From assembly GCA_964036295.1 (NCBI GenBank), contig OZ038465.1, forward strand, positions 4,037,167 to 4,101,166: DNA of 64,000 bases, given 5' to 3'. How positions within the stretch are numbered: position 1 is the first letter of the stretch; the number at the start of each line of letters is the position of its first letter. The notes under the pieces were generated by a model. That model did not search any database. It saw only the letters and a program-made list of their open reading frames with translations, and was not told the origin of the DNA. Positions 1-11,507 of this stretch are shown one piece after another. A program made the position numbers and the translations under genes. The DNA comes from Plumapathes pennacea (Eukaryota; Cnidaria; Anthozoa; Antipatharia; Myriopathidae).

Positions 1-812
1 CGAAAGTGGTAATCTTTAAAAGATTGACTTGTATTTTGTGTTTTTTGTGTAACTGTAATTAATTCTCAAAGCCCTCTTGTTATGATCAGCGATACAGCAA
101 CAAAATGACATTGAGTTCCGCTACACCCTGGAATGACTAGTACACGATCACGTAAACGACGTAAGTTGTCGGTCGTTTTTTGTCGGTTTTTTTTTTTTTT
201 TTTTTTTTTTTTTTGGTCGGTTTACTGTTATTAGACTGTTTTTCGTTCCAAAATTGGAAAGCTAGCAGCTGTTACGAGGTTGGAGAACGGCACAAGGGGA
301 GCCAGGCATAAAAATGAAGCGTTTAAATGGACTAAAGACTGAATACTAAAGACGACAACATTGAGAAACACACCACGCTTATAGACCGGAGCAGTGTATA
401 CACTTTATTCAAGTGTGCAGTGAAACTACAAAGTCATTAAAATAAGTTTCGACTTCAAGAATAACTATTAAAAGTGCTTTGAGCATCTAAAAGTGGTAAT
501 CTTAAAAATATTGACTGGTATTTTGTGCTTTTGTGTAACTGTAATGAATTCTCAAAACCCTCTTGCTATGATCAGCGACCCCCTGGAATGACTACATCAA
601 TCACGTACTCGACATAAGTTGTCGGTCTTTTTTTGTCGGTTTATTGTAATATTAGACTGCTTTTCGTCCCAAAATTGGAAAGCTAGCAGCTGTTACGGAC
701 TGGAGAATGGCACGCCGGGAGCCAGGCATAAAAACGAAGCGTTTTAATGGACTAAAGACTGAATACTGAAGACGACAACCTTGAGAATCACACCACGCTT
801 ATGGACAGGAGC
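1..812. repeat. Direct repeat, two diverged units about 486 bp apart
   Basis: The stretch 1 to about 395 recurs at about 488 to 812 in the same orientation. Matching landmarks are AAAGTGGTAATCTT, CTCTTG-TATGATCAGCG, CCAAAATTGGAAAGCTAGCA and GGAGCCAGGCATAAAAA. The first unit carries a T homopolymer at about 187-214 that the second lacks. No coding potential is visible. The first unit starts at the window edge, so the repeat may continue outside. Confidence 0.8.
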
Positions 813-1009
813 ATCCTGAATGTCAAGCCCGACTGAGCTTACATGGCGAAACGATGTGTTTTTATTTAAAATTAAATAACGCTTTTAGTTAATTTAATTA
901 AAATTAAGTAACACTTTTAATTAAAATTAACAAACTATGAAATTACAATAGTGTTTTCATCAAGCATTCACGCGACCGCAACACCCTCTAAAATAGCAGA
1001 TACTGCTTT
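813..1009. other. AT-rich spacer
   Basis: Contains a low-complexity stretch at about 855-945 built from repeated AATTAAAATTAA-like words. No gene or other structure was seen. Confidence 0.5.
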
Positions 1010-2245
1010 TTTGACTCCAGAAACGAAAAGAGCACATTCAAATTAGTCCAGAAACCAATTTTTGACTGTCTAGGTTTGACTTTGGCGAAGTATCCGCAAT
1101 TTGTTTTTGGTAGATTTAATAAAGCTTTGTACGGAGCCGCCATGTTGGTGTACCAAGGTTGTACACCAACATGGCCGCCAATAACTCGAAACACGAACTG
1201 AAGCTGATTTGTGACTCAGTTTGATTCTGTTTTACTCTAAATCTTTAGCAAAAATCGTTTATTATTATTATTATTGGTCTAGGTAAAAAATGTAACAACA
1301 ATGACTGTAACAATGATAAAAGTAAATAAATTTCTGCTCACAATAATGAGTAATAATAATACTGAGAGACCTGAAGTAGTAAGAACTCTTCGAGTCAGGT
1401 TTCCCAGGGAATATGATGAAACAAGACCAAATAGACTCAAATACATAAATCAAATAATAAACACAGGGAACATGTACTGTGAGTGTTGAACTGAGAGGAC
1501 CCAGTAACTACTTACATAATCTCACACTCACTCAGGCACACACACCAGACATCCCAACACCATACATTACACAGCACACGCACACACACACGCACGCACG
1601 CACGCACGCACGCAATGCATAGAGATATATAGGAAATATAAAATGGATGTAACTATATGATGGATAGGATATGTCTAAACTAAAGGACTAAGATAAGTGA
1701 GATTAATTGAGCTTATTATTGTGAAAGGAGCTTCAGTCTGACTTCCTTCTTAAACTTAGATTTGGATTAAGGTTCCTAAGATTTTCACTAAGTGCATCCA
1801 GGTTACAACACCTTTATATCTGATACCGAATTTACCATAATTTGTTCTAATTTGTGGAACATGGAGTGAAGCTTTGGAAGCTAACCTAGTGTTGTGATTG
1901 TGGACTGCAATAATGGGAGTGAAGAACTTTTCAAAGGCTGATGGAAGATTATGTAGTCCCCTTATACCATAATTATCAAGTTTTTGACTTAGCAGTGTAA
2001 TTTTAACGTGTTTTGGGAAGAAAAACTTTATAATTCAGACCACAAGCATCGATTTTAGGCGGCCACAAGCGTGACATACGGCTTTGTTTTAACAGTGTTT
2101 AAACGTCCATAGGTACCGCTAGAAACTTCGTATCGACCCAGATTTGTGCAATAATACTTCACACATTACATTTTTGAAAATGTCCGTGTATCAGCCTTAT
2201 AGATGCGTAACTTCTTAGATAGCTTTTTTTATGACGTCACGTGAA
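1010..2245. repeat. Old dispersed repeat (copy 1), split by a LINE
   Basis: The two outer parts (about 1010-1250 and 1989-2245) match 18370-18865 in order and orientation. Both carry the words GTTTTTGG, CCGCCATGTTGGTG and CACCAACATGG, then AAACGTCCATAGG further on. Joining the outer parts restores continuity with the other copy, so the material between them is a later insertion. Copy 1 lacks the left foldback arm that copy 2 keeps. Confidence 0.7.
1251..1988 (-). mobile_element. 5'-truncated LINE, C-terminal coding remnant and 3' UTR
   Basis: Read on the minus strand, about 1970 down to 1740 encodes the typical C-terminal tail of LINE reverse transcriptase proteins. It contains HNHNTRLASK and RTNYGKFGIRYKG, equivalent to the HNTR...TNYG...G..W pattern of jockey/CR1-like elements. 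The rest is 3' UTR with a (CGCA)n/(CA)n tract at about 1573-1613. It ends in an (AAT)n-type tail at about 1262-1275. The hexamer TTAGCA flanks it on both sides (1245-1250 and 1989-1994), consistent with a target-site duplication. Most of the element, including the RT core, is missing. Confidence 0.75.
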
Positions 2246-2967
2246 AACACTCCACATCACAACAGCAGCCTCTGAAACGTTGAGTCAAAAGTCGAGAAAA
2301 ATTTGTTCTGGACCTCAGCTTTAACCACTTTCACTTCCGAGTGTCTCAACCTTTTAAGAAGAAAATGTATAAGTGATGTAGTGAGAATTGGAATTTTACT
2401 CAACTTTCGTCTAAACAAGCTGATTATAAGCTAAGTTATCGCTACTGTACTATATATCTCTGTGAGAGACTGAAAGTGAAAGGGTGAAGGTTTGCAAGCT
2501 TCCAGTCTGAATTGACGCGCATTTTGAACCGCAGTTTTCTGAAACCTGTATCCAATAAAGCATTCTCTTTCTCGTGATAGGGTTCAGTGGTTGCTTTGAT
2601 GAAAAGAGAACGATTTTAGCTATTAAACGGCCGTCATGTTTACGTCAGTGTGCTGATATAAATAACAGCACGCACACGCATCTGTTCCTGGCACGCATGA
2701 TATTTGACATTGACCAGTTTACACGACACCGCGGAAATACGTTTTTCGGCCGTGCGGTCACTTTGCTTTTGAGTCAGCGGTTATTGCACAAAATCGTGGA
2801 TTGAGGTGCAGACTTTGTAGTTAAATGTAACGCTCGTAAAACCTCAAGACTCAGCCAAGAACCTCAATACTAGGACTCGATACTCAACTATAAGTTAGTT
2901 CAATACATTTTCTATAACATAAGTTGTGCACAAGAAACACGAGGGCCATGAAAACCTTAAAGTGTCA
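2246..2967. other. Intergenic, nothing recognised
   Basis: This lies downstream of the P450 gene. No homology, repeat structure or convincing coding region was seen. The ORF at 2574-2804 has no recognisable features. Confidence 0.5.
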
Positions 2968-4121
2968 CTAGCGTTTGATGGCCCGAATCTTGTAGGGTTT
3001 AGGACTTTGGGTGGCACCCACAACACCTTTTAGATCGGGAGGACCTTCCCCCTCAGATACGAAGGAGAACTTCTGGAGCATCCGGGTCAAGAACAGGAAC
3101 AACTCAACTTTGGCCAGAGGCTCTCCTGCACAGACGCGCCTCCCAGCACCGAACGGGTAGAAATTCCCCTGGTTTGTGATAAGTTTGCCATTCGCGTCTA
3201 GGTGACGGTATGGGTCGAACTCAGAAGCATTTTCCCAGCAGTTTGCGTTACGATGCACCGCTTCTGTATCGACAATCACTACGACGTCTTTTGGTACACG
3301 GTACCCACACAGCTTGGTCTCCTTGAGAGTCAAGTGTGGTAAGGCTTGAGGAGCTACGTTGCCAATCCTCAGGACTTCCATGATTGTCGCATGGACGAGT
3401 GGTAGCTTGGGGCGGTCCTCCAGGATTGGTTGGCGATCTCGACTAACGACTTCATCCAGTTGACGCTGAATGTCGGATTGGAATCGAGGGTAGTTGACGA
3501 GGTAGGCGATAGTCCACTTCAAAGTCGTGCTGGTGGTTTCGTATCCAGCAGCGAACATATCCTCCACTGTATTCACCAGGTGATCGTCGGTTAAAAGAGC
3601 TGCTTGTCCCTCGGCCTCGCTCTGAGCGTGAATCAGCCCTGATATCAGATCACAAATTGGTTCTTTGGGATCGAAACTCTCCCGGCACTGGTTTAGATAC
3701 TTTCTGATGATGTCGAAAATCTTAAACTGCAAGTCGAGAAGTCGGCGGTAGGCCGGGATGGGAAGGTACTCGACGAAGGAAAAGAGATCCAGCACAGTAA
3801 CAGCCCGGAGACCTTCTGCATCGGACACTATCGCCTGATTTAGGCGTAGGAGTTCTTTCATATCAGCATTATTCATGTCGTACCCCTCTCCGAAGGTGAT
3901 TCCACAAATGACGTTTGCCACAGTTCGAGCTAAGATACCTGCGGGGTCAAATGCGTTGCCTTGCTGTTCTTCTAAGAAGCACACGAGCTTCTGGCTCTCT
4001 TTGGAAACTCTACTCTGTACGAGTTGCTCGTCAGACAGATACTTCCGAAGCGCGGTCGTGAACAGCTTGCGATGCAGTCTCCACGCTGGACCGTAGTTTC
4101 CAAATGCAATGTCCTTTCCGC
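2968..4121 (-). CDS. P450 exon 3 (most of the catalytic domain)
   Basis: The acceptor is TTTTTAG|GC with the exon starting at 4121; the TAG stop is at 2970-2968. It encodes helices C through L, including the oxygen-binding helix I, the ExxR pair and the heme-binding loop, and ends KIRAIKR. One long uninterrupted final exon is seen. Confidence 0.95.
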
Positions 4122-7057
4122 CTAAAAACATTTGAACTTAGTTTAACCCTTACAGGAGGGATTAGATTCCATTTTCTATTTCAGTCTCTCAAGAGAGACT
4201 ATTACACATTATGAAGAACTTGGTCAGTCTTGATAGCTTGTTCAAACCTGATCGAACTATCAATTTTCACTGCGTCACTCATAGTATCTTCTTGAATAGT
4301 TGCGAGAATTTGTATTGGCTTAATACTTAACCAGACTTCAAGTAGTCTGACTTGCACTTTGTCTGAATTCTCGGCTAACTTGCCGAGCGTTAGCCCGTCA
4401 GAGCAAATGGAATTGTTATGAGACGACGTGATTCAATAGAGTGTGAGCGACCTGACCAACCTCGTTCCCAGGCTCTTTGGGGCCGGGAGATGAAAGAGCC
4501 TGAAACGAGGGTGCGACCTGACCACCAAGAAAACATGTCATACAGACAGAGCTATGCTGTAGCTGTCTGGTACACTGAGCAAAGTGTGGGAAATCTAGGT
4601 GAAGTTGATGCAGGTCAGATTTTAACCCTTTCAAGGTAACAACTCTGCTGAACAGCAACGCGAATACTTCTTTGGAACGACACGAATTGGACAATTTCAA
4701 CCAAAGTCTCCACATCTTAAGAAGTCATTAAACAAATTTAAGAGTTGATTCCAAATGTATGGCTAAGGCAGTGATATAGAGTATGAAGACAGTCGTAGGA
4801 CATACTTCCCAGAAAATAAATTGATATGTGGCTCTCCAAAACACCATTTGTTATAGCTGAGAACTAAATTTAAACATCAGGGCTGGGTTGTTCAAAGCTC
4901 AGTTAACTTAAGCTAACCCAGGGTTAACCAAATTCTTTCTCTTTTGTTTGTGGCTAACAAACTGCAGAGTTTTGATTACAGACTAGCTAAAAAGTTTGTT
5001 CTTACTCAAAGCATAGAGACGGAGTCCTTCTGTGATCAAAGGCTTTCGCTTTTAGGCTTAAAAATGACAACAAAGTTTAGACTTAACCTCGCTTTGAACA
5101 AGCAGGCCCTGAACTGTGCCTGCAACTGAAGAGTGGAGCAAATATAGAATACCGTCCACCCATAAATTACAATATAAATTATAATGTAAATTATTGTAGA
5201 ACGAGACAATGATATACAATAGACTGTATTGAAATGGAAAGCAGTGGCCGGGTATTCTCTAAAACGTATAGTAATATATATATAACGTATAGTAATTCTC
5301 TAGTAATAAGGCAAGGTTGCCAAGTGGAGGCTGTAAATTAAAATTTAAAAACTTTAAGCTTCTGTAATCAAAATAAAAATCCTACCTAATGTTGATTCAA
5401 CATTCCCATAGGTCTGTGGCCTTCCAGCATAGTCTCCTGACCGTGTGACTAGCACCTCCTTGACGGCCTCTGCGCTTCCAGCAACAACTACTTTGAACTT
5501 TCCCAGCTTGAAGGAATATGTTTGACCATGCTTCAAACGAAAGCTAATCAAAGAAAAAACAGTTGTAAACTTAATCACTCAATGCAACTTGAGGACCCTA
5601 AATATTTCAAACCAATATATACAACTTTTCGACCTTCCTCATACCTGTTTTCCAAATCTTTCCCCATTTTCAGACCGGTATGGTGGTATCCCAAACATTT
5701 GCACCCTAGTTAAGACCAAATAATAAAACAAACGAAATCCACTACCCTATGCCAAACCAAAGAGACTAAATCTATACTGTACACTAAAATGCTTAAAAAC
5801 GACAGCAGCATGCCCAGATCCCCCTTTGAGATTGGCTTGGATAGAATCACTCTCCAGCAATAATTGGGATCCAAACAGGCCCAAATACTGAAAGTACCTA
5901 GCAAAATAGCATATAGTTTTTTTCAGAATAATTTAGGTACAGTATATCAATATTTAGTTGCAACGTATTGGAAAACAGGTCTGAATTTTTTGGGATTGAG
6001 GGGGTTTTCAAGAAGCAGTGGCACACTCCCACCCAAAGTTATCCACCACCAACCCAAACCCTCCACCCCACCCCCCCCCCCCCCCCCCCCCCCCCAATGT
6101 ACAGTATAGTAAGTTATGAACTGTTGCCAGCTTTCGCATCTGCATTGAAACCAGATAGTGATCAAAACAGGGTCAGTGTGATGTAAATACTACGTTTAAC
6201 ATGGTAATAATCTTATCTACAACAATTACATGTAAGCCATACAGGTAATACCATGGAAAGGACAAAATAACAGCAATTCTTGTGATTGCATGGAAACCTA
6301 AAATGAGCATCCAACTGAAGGATTGTTGACAATCGTCCAGAAATAAGAGTCTGGATAATATTGTTTCGATACTAGTAATGTAGATTTAGAAATAGTCTTC
6401 TTCAAACAAAGTGAACGCACGCTTATATAAACAATCATAACACTGTGCCCACTAGTTCCGCTTGATTGCACACTAAACCTCAAAACCGCAAAACAATCTT
6501 TGTTGAGACAAGTGAGCAGAATTCTTTATTAAATTTTCACTCTAGACTACAGATGGTGTATTAGATTATTATAATGATTCTCCGACGATACATGTCAACA
6601 AACAGAATTAAACGCTTTTCGAAGCCGCAAAACTTTGCATCAGCTGCTCTCTCGATAATTTGAATTCTTCGGAGCGCTCATAAAAAAAATAATTTGTCAC
6701 TGATTTTCCAAGGTCTCGCAGCAAATGTTTTTCGCCTTCAGAAAGCAGTTTTTCCTTTAGGTGGTACCCACCCTCAGCTTACCAGGTTAATGTGGAATGT
6801 TTCGTTACGGAGGAAAGAAGGATTCTGACTCACCTTTTTGTGGCATCTGCAAAATTTTCCGCGTTGAAATCAAAATGCAAAGCGTGTCCCAGCAAAGGAA
6901 CGACAGGAAACCTGGGTCCCGGTGGCATATTCCTGAAGGAGTACAACTCCACGAGTTGATAAAGAAAAAACAGAAAGAGAACGCCCAACAGGACGTTTCC
7001 AACGCTCAGATAATCTAACACTGTAAACACACCAGCCGCCATGACAGAGAACGTCAT
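2968..7057 (-). CDS. Microsomal cytochrome P450 (CYP1/CYP2/CYP17-like clan), three exons
   Basis: The gene is spliced as 7057-6834, 5543-5386 and 4121-2968, giving 511 residues, normal for a microsomal P450. All four splice sites are canonical and the phases agree (224, 158 and 1154 nt, total 512 codons). The N-terminus has a membrane anchor (about residues 19-40) and the PPGP hinge (45-48), so the protein should sit in the ER membrane. Family motifs are W-R-L-H-R-K in helix C (141-146), A-G-Y-E-T-T in helix I (319-324), the E-V-L-R of the ExxR motif (376-379) and F-G-A-G-R-R-V-C-A-G around the heme-ligand cysteine, Cys458. No catalytic residue is missing, so it should be an active, reductase-dependent monooxygenase. 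The overall pattern is that of the CYP2 clan (CYP1, CYP2, CYP17, CYP21 relatives). The substrate cannot be told from sequence, and calling it a steroid hydroxylase would be a guess. Confidence 0.95.
4447..4524. repeat. 54-bp hairpin between 12-bp direct repeats
   Basis: Inverted arms CCTCGTTCCCAGGCTCTTT (4460-4478) and AAAGAGCCTGAAACGAGG (4493-4510) pair with about one base of offset around a short G-rich loop. The exact 12-mer GCGACCTGACCA stands on both sides (4447-4458 and 4513-4524), like a target-site duplication. It lies in P450 intron 2. Confidence 0.7.
4878..5111. mobile_element. MITE-like element with CAGGGC termini
   Basis: It starts CAGGGCTGGGTTGTTCAAAG and ends CTTTGAACAAGCAGGCCCTG, which are imperfect terminal inverted repeats. 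The internal words GGCTTAAAAATGACAA and AAAGTTTA-ACTTAA recur in the element at 30455-30699, so the two are members of one family. It has no coding capacity. Confidence 0.65.
5386..5543 (-). CDS. P450 exon 2
   Basis: The acceptor ...TTGATTAG ends at 5544 and the donor GTAGG starts at 5385. The exon encodes the beta-1/helix B region, including YSFKLGKFKVVVAGSAEA and AGRPQTYG. It enters in phase 2 and leaves with one base of the first Gly codon of the G-G-K-D-I-A-F stretch. Confidence 0.92.
5544..6833 (-). other. P450 intron 1
   Basis: The intron is 1290 bp, with donor GTGAGT and acceptor TTTGATTAG. It contains a C homopolymer at about 6071-6095, which creates meaningless proline- or glycine-rich ORFs. 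No nested gene was seen. Confidence 0.9.
6834..7057 (-). CDS. P450 exon 1 (membrane anchor)
   Basis: Starts at ATG 7057-7055; a second in-frame Met lies five codons in. It encodes the signal anchor, the PPGP hinge and the start of the catalytic domain. The donor is AAAAAG|GTGAGT with GT at 6833-6832. It ends after two bases of the codon for Ser75. Confidence 0.92.
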
Positions 7058-7907
7058 TAGGCCCCAGGCCTCCCGAGCTTATAACTTGGCGCTTGCCCTG
7101 GTGTTTGGTCTGAAATCGTTCGTTGGGACAGTGGCTTAGGGGTCCGAACAGCTCTCCCAACGGCAACCGATATTGTCATCGGTCTGGCTTAGTATTTGGG
7201 CGGGTGACCGCCAGGGAATATCCGGAAATTTTTTACTGTTTCTTTGTGCGACAAACCCTCTTTTTCTGTTCCTTGGAAGTTACATTTCTCCCCAGTAGTC
7301 CCCACCTGACAGCTTATCTTTTCTTTCCAAACTCATTTCCGATTTCGAAAAAAGCTGTGCTCGGCATGAAAGCCAAAGTTTTGGTCGGGAGAAGTATCAT
7401 TCGATATATTACGTCATAGAAGAGGCCTGAGAAAGAGAGTTACACACACAACGGAAGTAAGGTAGTGTATATTTTACAGCAAGAGAGAATGAGGTAAGTT
7501 ACTTCATCCTCTCTTGTATATATCTTGTATACATCGATGTCATAAAAGTTTCCGAAGTTCATATTGTTGTTATCAGGTGTCTAACGTAATAATATCCCGT
7601 AGACCGATTTACCCGTCAATTACTCCGGCCTTTAGCGCTAATTACTTTATGAAACGATGAAAAACTTTGAAATACCTTAGCTATCAGTAACATTCCTTTT
7701 GACCTATCCAGTACCCTTACGTTAACGTAGATTTTCCAGTTCATTGAACAAGTATACATGCAGTTAGTAACGAAATAAAAACAGTCCAGGTAAACTACAT
7801 CCAAAACAGGATTACTAAAGAACGCACTACCGGAGAACTTTATCTGAATCCACATCTGCTTTTTGTGTGGTATAAGAAGTGTAATATACTATGCCACACC
7901 GACCGAC
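7058..7907. other. Intergenic between P450 and receptor A
   Basis: This should hold the P450 promoter and the 3' end of receptor A. No sharp promoter motif, poly(A) signal or repeat was identified with confidence. Confidence 0.4.
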
Positions 7908-9428
7908 TCAGCAGCAGGTCTCCACAAGCTGTGGAAGGGTCATCAAATCTTTTACACTGATCTCAATCTTAATTTCTTCAGTTAAAGACTGTACTTTCGT
8001 CTTATCAAGTTGTTTTATTCCGTATTTCCTGGAACTGATCGGCACTTCTTTCGGTTTCCCTTTGATCGCGCGCAAGAAGCCGGGACACTTGCCGGCCTTC
8101 AAGTCGTCCATTTTCTTCTTCCAATGTCCCACGGGCGAACTGACATTGGTGACAGGAACGGGAACCCCCCTCTCCTCTTTTTCAAAGACTGAACTTGTGC
8201 TTGTCTGAGACTCTTCAGATGGTGTGGGTGAGCTAAACGCTTGTCCGGATTTGCTTGGCCCGATGGTCGTATTTTGGGTCGCCCCGGCCGAAGCTGTGCG
8301 GGATGCGGTACGCGAAGCTCTCCACTTTCGGTAAAGAAGGCTCATACTTCTCCTTTGATTTACGCAGCATCGTGCTCCGAAGATTAAACGGCGAAACCCT
8401 CGTCGAAATTCACGGCTAAACTTAAAGAATATCAGAGGATTTAGGCAGCTGTTAGTGTACGTGAATATCAAGCAAACTTTAGAAGCCACTCCAAAGTTTT
8501 TGTTTTCAAGTCCATAACCAAAATCCGCCCACAGCCACAATGCTTGATTAGGTAGCATAAAGATCGCAAAGATTATTACCACACCGATGAACATTTTTGT
8601 AATCTTGACGTTTTGCACTTGCTGAATGTTTCTGAAGACTGTTCTTGACAACGGTGTCTCAGCCCTGTTTCCCAGTATGACGCTGCTGAATGAGCCTCTA
8701 CGGAGTCCGGGAGTGTCGGTGCTTGCTGCGGACTCGACGCTACTTAAGGACGCACTTCGAACTCGCTCTGTGGTCGTAAAGAGACTCTTAGACGTCTGAC
8801 TGTACATATAAGTCATAAAGAGGAGTGGAGCAAGGTACTGAAATACGAAGAGGCTCATGGTGTAGACTTTGCGCGATGTAGTACTAGGCGGATCAAACCA
8901 GTGCTCTTCTTCACATTGGTTTTTCTCAGTTACGTCTAAGACATACGCATAGGGGATCACCACAAGGAGTGAAAAAGCATGTATACTCACAAGAATTCTC
9001 TTGACTTGGGTAATCGTAAGCCTATTTCTGAAGGGGTGCATTAAACATCTGTAGCGATCAAAGGCGATGGCAGCCAAGGTGAGCGAAGAACTGGTTGTCG
9101 TCCAAGTCGCTGCAGGCCAAAAAACTTTGCACATGATCGGCCCGTAAAGCCACTCGCCCTTCTCCTCTACCGCCAAGTCAAACGGGATACTAAGAAAGGG
9201 TGTCAGGAAGTCGCATAAAGCCAAATTGAGGATCAAAAAGTTCCCGGCGACTGATCTCATAATTCTTGATCGACAAATGATGGCAATGACTGTACAGTTC
9301 CCCAGCATGCTGACAATGAGGATGAAGAGGAGTACAAGCCACTTGGTCACTTTAAACGCCATGTGCTCCTCCGGACCGGGAACAGAAGTAGCGTTCTGAT
9401 CGGTCAGGTTCGTGCGAGTGTCATTCAT
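7908..9428 (-). CDS. Class A GPCR 'A', peptide-receptor-like, PDZ-type tail
   Basis: A single-exon gene of 506 residues. The short extracellular N-terminus has N-glycosylation sequons at N2, N7 and N12. Seven helices are evident. Landmarks are N44 in TM1, D73 in TM2 (LALCDFLTP), Cys100 and DRYR (124-127) in TM3, Cys172 in the second extracellular loop, P201 in TM5, P293 in TM6 and NPLIF (330-334) in TM7. The third intracellular loop is long and Ser-rich (about 211-277), and the cytoplasmic tail exceeds 150 residues. TM6 reads FAIFMLPNQALWLW, with Met where the toggle Trp normally sits. The last four residues are ETCC. Closest relative in the window is receptor C. The layout suggests a peptide ligand, but no ligand can be assigned. 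The start is the first ATG of the frame and aligns with the start of C. Confidence 0.93.
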   Translation of the reverse strand: MNDTRTNLTDQNATSVPGPEEHMAFKVTKWLVLLFILIVSMLGNCTVIAIICRSRIMRSVAGNFLILNLALCDFLTPFLSIPFDLAVEEKGEWLYGPIMCKVFWPAATWTTTSSSLTLAAIAFDRYRCLMHPFRNRLTITQVKRILVSIHAFSLLVVIPYAYVLDVTEKNQCEEEHWFDPPSTTSRKVYTMSLFVFQYLAPLLFMTYMYSQTSKSLFTTTERVRSASLSSVESAASTDTPGLRRGSFSSVILGNRAETPLSRTVFRNIQQVQNVKITKMFIGVVIIFAIFMLPNQALWLWADFGYGLENKNFGVASKVCLIFTYTNSCLNPLIFFKFSREFRRGFRRLIFGARCCVNQRRSMSLLYRKWRASRTASRTASAGATQNTTIGPSKSGQAFSSPTPSEESQTSTSSVFEKEERGVPVPVTNVSSPVGHWKKKMDDLKAGKCPGFLRAIKGKPKEVPISSRKYGIKQLDKTKVQSLTEEIKIEISVKDLMTLPQLVETCC

Positions 9429-11507
9429 CTTTGTTTAGCCCGATCTCTTTGTGCTAAGATGTTCTATCAGGGTTCAGTTACAAGGAGGCTTCCAGGATTA
9501 GCGACTGCATCGCATTACTACAATTCTTGTCCTAGTATAAAGTTAAGCCGTTGACTTCGGCTCGCTCGGGGCTTACCTAATCTGTGAGCTGTGTGTTGGT
9601 TTTGATAATTATTCTAGTCCATGAATGCGGAACAGAAGATCACTGGAAACAATTACAGGATGCCAGTGCTGTATCAAACCTCAAATCTCTCACTCAACCG
9701 TATGAACAAACGACTCTTCTCTGCGTGGTACCACTTGGTCTGAGACCGCAAGTATTATTGGATCATCCCGGATACACCGATAAAAGTAATGAATATTTGT
9801 CCAACAAATGTAGTGTTGCTTTAATCAGCCCCCGGCTTTATCGGGATTCCCTTGCGTGAGAACAGAGGAACAGACCAATGTCTGGAGGTCCGATCTAATC
9901 AAGCGTTGACGGATACAGTAATTGAAGCTGAAAGCTGAAGTAGACAGCCGCATTCAAAACACCAGCCGGATTCCGAATTGAACTCTCAGTAGGTCACGGC
10001 TATGACACTTTTGTTGTCACACAGTTTATCGAAAAAACCGTAATTCTAACTTAACTAACTTACTTCGGTCTCACGGAATTCTGTATTACAGCATTCTTTG
10101 GCGATAAAAACCTGCTCATGTCGTCATAAGACACCCACTGGACTCATGCTGCCCGCAATCCAAGACATTCGTAATATTCAGTTCCGGTGCGTGATGTAAC
10201 GTGCTACGAGGAGGTCAAGGTAATACACAAAACAAAATTACATAATGCTTCGCCGCCTCTGCCACTGCACTCTCTCATCCTGTGCAAAGGATACTCATTT
10301 TGTCGACCCAATTAAAAAGATCAAACAATACATAAACATTTCGATACTAACTTTTCCTGCTTATCCCTTGTTTATTTGCTAATTCAAACGGTAATCAACG
10401 ATAATTGATGCCCCGGTGGGAGATCTTTGGTTCGTTTGCCATCCCCACGCAGTGTTTTTGTATGATCACGCAAAGCCTTCGACATTTGTAATTTAAACTG
10501 TGCATGATCAAGGCGAAATCGGTTCATGAAGAAATTTTAACTACTAGTGTACTTATTAAAACCACTTCACATGGTTAACATTCCGCGTGTGACGGACCGC
10601 ACGGATAAGTACATTTTCAGGAGGCGGATAACCGATTATTGGATTAATCCATACATAGAACATGCTGCATGAAAAATGACAAAGCCATCGGACACGGCTT
10701 TACATGAAGGCCCTTAAAACAACACCAGGTTGTTCCCCGAAGCTCTTTCTGCTCATTAGAATTCAAAAGTTATCAGTTTGCAATAGACTCCGAGATGACT
10801 TGGCGGTGTTCAGGACAGTAGGCTCAGTCACTTGTACTGTTTCTTTGTTGCAGGGCGGCGAACACTCACTGTTCGGAATGTGCTGAGTACTGACAGGTCA
10901 GGACCGAGACCGGGCTGGCAAACGTCATGCGAAAAGCCTGGTGAAGAACTTGACGTTGGCAAGTGCGGAAGCAGGCCGTGACGTCAGCGTTGCTTGGATT
11001 AATTTTTGGTCAAACTTTTCCTGAGTCATATGAGTTAGTCGGGGTCGATGCCAAAATAGAAGAGTTGACTCTGAACATGTTACCACGCTTTGTAAAACAG
11101 TCTGAAAACAAGTCATCGAAAGACATCACTTAGTGATATGCGCAGACGATGCAATGTTCAACGTCCACAATGCAATAGCATGTTCCAGGCTCTCGGGCAC
11201 TGAGGGAAAGCGGTACCCACCCCAGCCAATCGCGCCTTTCCTGCCCGCCTTCCCGGTACCACACGAAGCAAACGAACTACGATTTCTTTGCTCAGTAATT
11301 GATCAAGCAGATTCTGTGTCCACGATTATATTTTCAACAAAATACACTTTGTATAATCACGCGCTGAATTAAAACTGAAATATCTCTCAACATAATCATA
11401 CAAATTGTTTAATATTCTTTGTAATCACTGGCAACAGATTTGCCACGGTGGTTAACCACTTCCGGGCTCAGTCACAACAAATGTAATTGGCTTATTATTT
11501 TAGTTAC
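9429..11507. other. 5' flank of receptor A, duplicated upstream of C
   Basis: About 9540-10220 matches 16560-17140 in order. Shared words include CCATGAATGCGGAACA, GGATTCCGAAT and ACGTGCT-C-A-GAGGTCAA. The A/C duplication therefore included at least 700 bp of upstream DNA. The rest, 10220-11507, shows no recognisable gene or repeat. Confidence 0.6.

Larger units (their letters stand above)
4122..5385 (-). other. P450 intron 2
   Basis: The intron is 1264 bp, with donor GTAGG and acceptor ATGTTTTTAG. It hosts a 54-bp hairpin (4459-4512) and a MITE-like element (4878-5111), listed separately. Confidence 0.9.

Noticed and set aside
1573..1613. Regular short repeats considered as a CRISPR-like array
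   Set aside because: This is a (CGCA)n/(CA)n microsatellite in an animal genome, with no spacers.
5864..6186. Proline-rich and glycine-rich frames
   Set aside because: They are produced by the C homopolymer at 6071-6095 inside P450 intron 1. The same applies to frames over 13299-13343 and 14145-14164.
7908..9428. Plus-strand frames inside the receptor genes (for example 7891-8208)
   Set aside because: They are shadows of the receptor coding sequence on the other strand, without independent features.
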